A DNA stretch of 64,000 nt, taken from Sinonovacula constricta (taxonomy: Eukaryota > Mollusca > Bivalvia > Cardiida > Solecurtidae). Below are positions 62,640 through 64,000 of the stretch, piece by piece. The translations under genes and the position numbers were made by a program. The notes beneath the pieces are model-generated. The model was given only the letters and a program-made list of their open reading frames with translations, was not told the DNA's origin and did not search any database. Numbering within the stretch: position 1 is the stretch's first letter; each line of letters starts with the position of its first letter. The DNA is taken from the NCBI GenBank assembly GCA_007844125.1, contig CM017556.1:72226193-72290192 (forward strand), given 5' to 3'.

Positions 62640-62834
62640 GTCGCTTTAATCACAGGTAAACACTCAGGTGTGTCAACCTGCCACAGGCCTCACGGAAGCG
62701 TTCTCTTACATTTGAACAGGATCCGTCCGCCATTTTGAAAAGGAACAGGAAGAATTGGAGGTAAAGCGCAGTACATTGTTTACAAGCTGACATATATTAG
62801 ATATGTAACTTAAACAATAAGAAGGTAACACAAG
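62640..62834 (+). promoter_or_regulatory. Putative promoter / 5' UTR of gene 2
   Basis: This non-repetitive stretch lies directly upstream of the ATG. It contains GTCCGCCATTTTG (62725-62737), the reverse complement of a YY1-type site (CAAAATGGCGGAC), common near TATA-less start sites. The start context AACACAAGATGG has purine at -3 and G at +4, a good Kozak match. No TATA box is obvious. Confidence 0.4.
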
Positions 62835-63814
62835 ATGGAGAGAATCGGGAGTGTGTTGACATTTGTGTTTTGGGGGCTGGTAGTTGTGACACTCGTTGGA
62901 GGGAGCCCTTTCTCGTGGATGAAGAAAGACAATTTCGATCTTATCATGGACCGGATGACTGAAGTCACATCGGAGAACTGCCCATCCAAACCACTGGCAG
63001 AGCTGGAGCTGCCCGTGGAGTCTGTGTCCCAGGTACCAGTGTACAACAAACTGTTCAGTAATGTTATTTACTCAAACAGGTCCATGCTCTTACATCTACA
63101 CAACATGGCTCTGAACAGGGCTTTCTACTTCAGTTTCATCTATCAGAGGATGAACACATCAGGGGACTTTGAGCACCAACCAGGTCTCATGTACCTGTAT
63201 ATGTCCACAGCAGCTGATGTTTCAGCCAGTCCTGGCTGGATTAACGGTTCCTCGCTCTTGTTTGACAATAATTGTACATACCCCAACTGGTACACAACTG
63301 TAAAATTCAACAAAACCCTTGCCCTATTTGGTCCACGAGCATGGCGCGCTGATGATTACAATGAACCAACCAACTGGCTGCGTGAGCCTACAAACAATAC
63401 AGTAGAAGTTCAAGACTATGCTGCCGGTCGAGTCACAAACTATACTGCAGAATCCTATAAGTATTGCCCTTATACGAGATATGAGTTTGCTTCGAAAGGT
63501 GGGGCACAAGAAAAACCCAAATTCTGGTGGCCTGATGACAGAGGCTACAAGGACTCTTTAAGAAAGTTCACATACTCTGTTGGTATAAAGTTTTCCAACC
63601 AAACAGGCAAGTTCATGAAGGAAGAGTATGAAGGTATTCCATTCTTTGGTCCACCACAGCCGGGACAGTCTGATTTAGACATCACCCTCCCTGTGTTGAT
63701 GACAAAGCCGTACTTTGACTGTGGTCGCTCCAACAGATGGCTGGTCAGCATGTCCTCACCAGTGGTCGAATACATGCACAGATACTCACCATGGATCCAT
63801 CTCAGACGACCCAG
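62835..63814 (+). CDS. Gene 2, first coding exon: secreted/receptor ectodomain, GPR158/179-like
   Basis: The ATG at 62835 follows a leader-like stretch and opens a signal peptide (about residues 1-23, hydrophobic FVFWGLVVVTLVGG). The exon encodes 326 codons plus two bases and ends at CCCAG before GTAATT; the apparent stop just after is intronic. The ectodomain has eight N-x-S/T sequons and four cysteines (ENCPS, NNCTY, KYCPY, FDCGRS), probably two disulphides. The C-terminal part, KPYFDCGRSNRWLVSMSSPV, resembles the PYLEC...GWLVTLSS strand pair of the Cache-like ectodomain in GPR158/GPR179 orphan class C receptors. The upstream NC...LY(M/F)S segments fit loosely. If so, seven transmembrane helices lie in exons beyond the window. 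Alternatively it is another Cache-type or mollusc-specific secreted protein. The coding call is strong; the family call is moderate and from memory. Confidence 0.8.
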
Positions 63815-64000
63815 GTAATTAGAATTTAATAGGATTTTGTTATATTTGGCATCGCTATATATTTTTTAAAACTTAAAATCGTCTTTTCTGTAAGCTACCT
63901 CTTCTACAGTTTGAAACGTCACAGGTGTTATCATATTAAACATCACCTTTTAAATTCTTAGCCCCTCACTGCATGCATTTGACTTCAAGTATGGGTATAT

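Overview
The window is eukaryotic nuclear DNA, most likely from a bivalve mollusc. It has spliced genes with GT/AG introns, AT-rich non-coding DNA, a tRNA-derived SINE with a mollusc-style body, several MITE families, and an exceptional load of tandem repeats: about 30 kb of the 64 kb is minisatellite or microsatellite. The bivalve assignment is an inference from repeat style and protein type; the species cannot be fixed from this sequence.

Two genes can be supported, arranged head to head. (1) On the minus strand, 47884 down to 13644, nine coding exons join in perfect phase into a protein of about 1168 residues. It has a signal peptide, a 7-cysteine CUB-like domain, a Thr-rich linker, a second copy of the same CUB-like domain, a Pro/Thr mucin repeat of several hundred residues encoded by a coding minisatellite, one transmembrane helix, and a 105-residue cytoplasmic tail with tyrosines and a duplicated RPLPIP motif. 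This is a membrane-anchored mucin-like receptor or adhesion protein. I know no named family with exactly this architecture, and it is the best candidate here for something undescribed. Its first intron is 26 kb, and nearly half of it is tandem repeat. (2) On the plus strand, 62835-63814 is the first coding exon of a secreted or membrane ectodomain with a signal peptide, eight N-glycosylation sequons and four cysteines. It weakly resembles the Cache-type ectodomain of GPR158/GPR179-like orphan receptors and continues beyond the window.

Layout: 1-9.5 kb is intergenic, with MITE copies, a 12-bp satellite, a GA/GACA microsatellite and a 3.4-kb 20-bp minisatellite. 9.5-13.6 kb is AT-rich, with a decaying ~40-bp array and the 3' end of gene 1. 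13.6-21.8 kb holds eight of the nine gene 1 exons. 21.8-47.8 kb is its giant intron, with five different minisatellites (21, 36, 33/34, 50 and 28 bp), MITEs and a SINE. 47.8-48.4 kb is the signal-peptide exon and the putative promoter. 48.4-59.6 kb is a 31-bp satellite joined, through a hairpin junction, to a related 30-bp satellite. 59.6-61.7 kb is a cluster of nested MITEs with readable target-site duplications. 61.7-64 kb is the promoter and first exon of gene 2.

Many long open frames in the satellites exist only because the repeat unit lacks stop codons or is a multiple of three; they are not annotated as genes.
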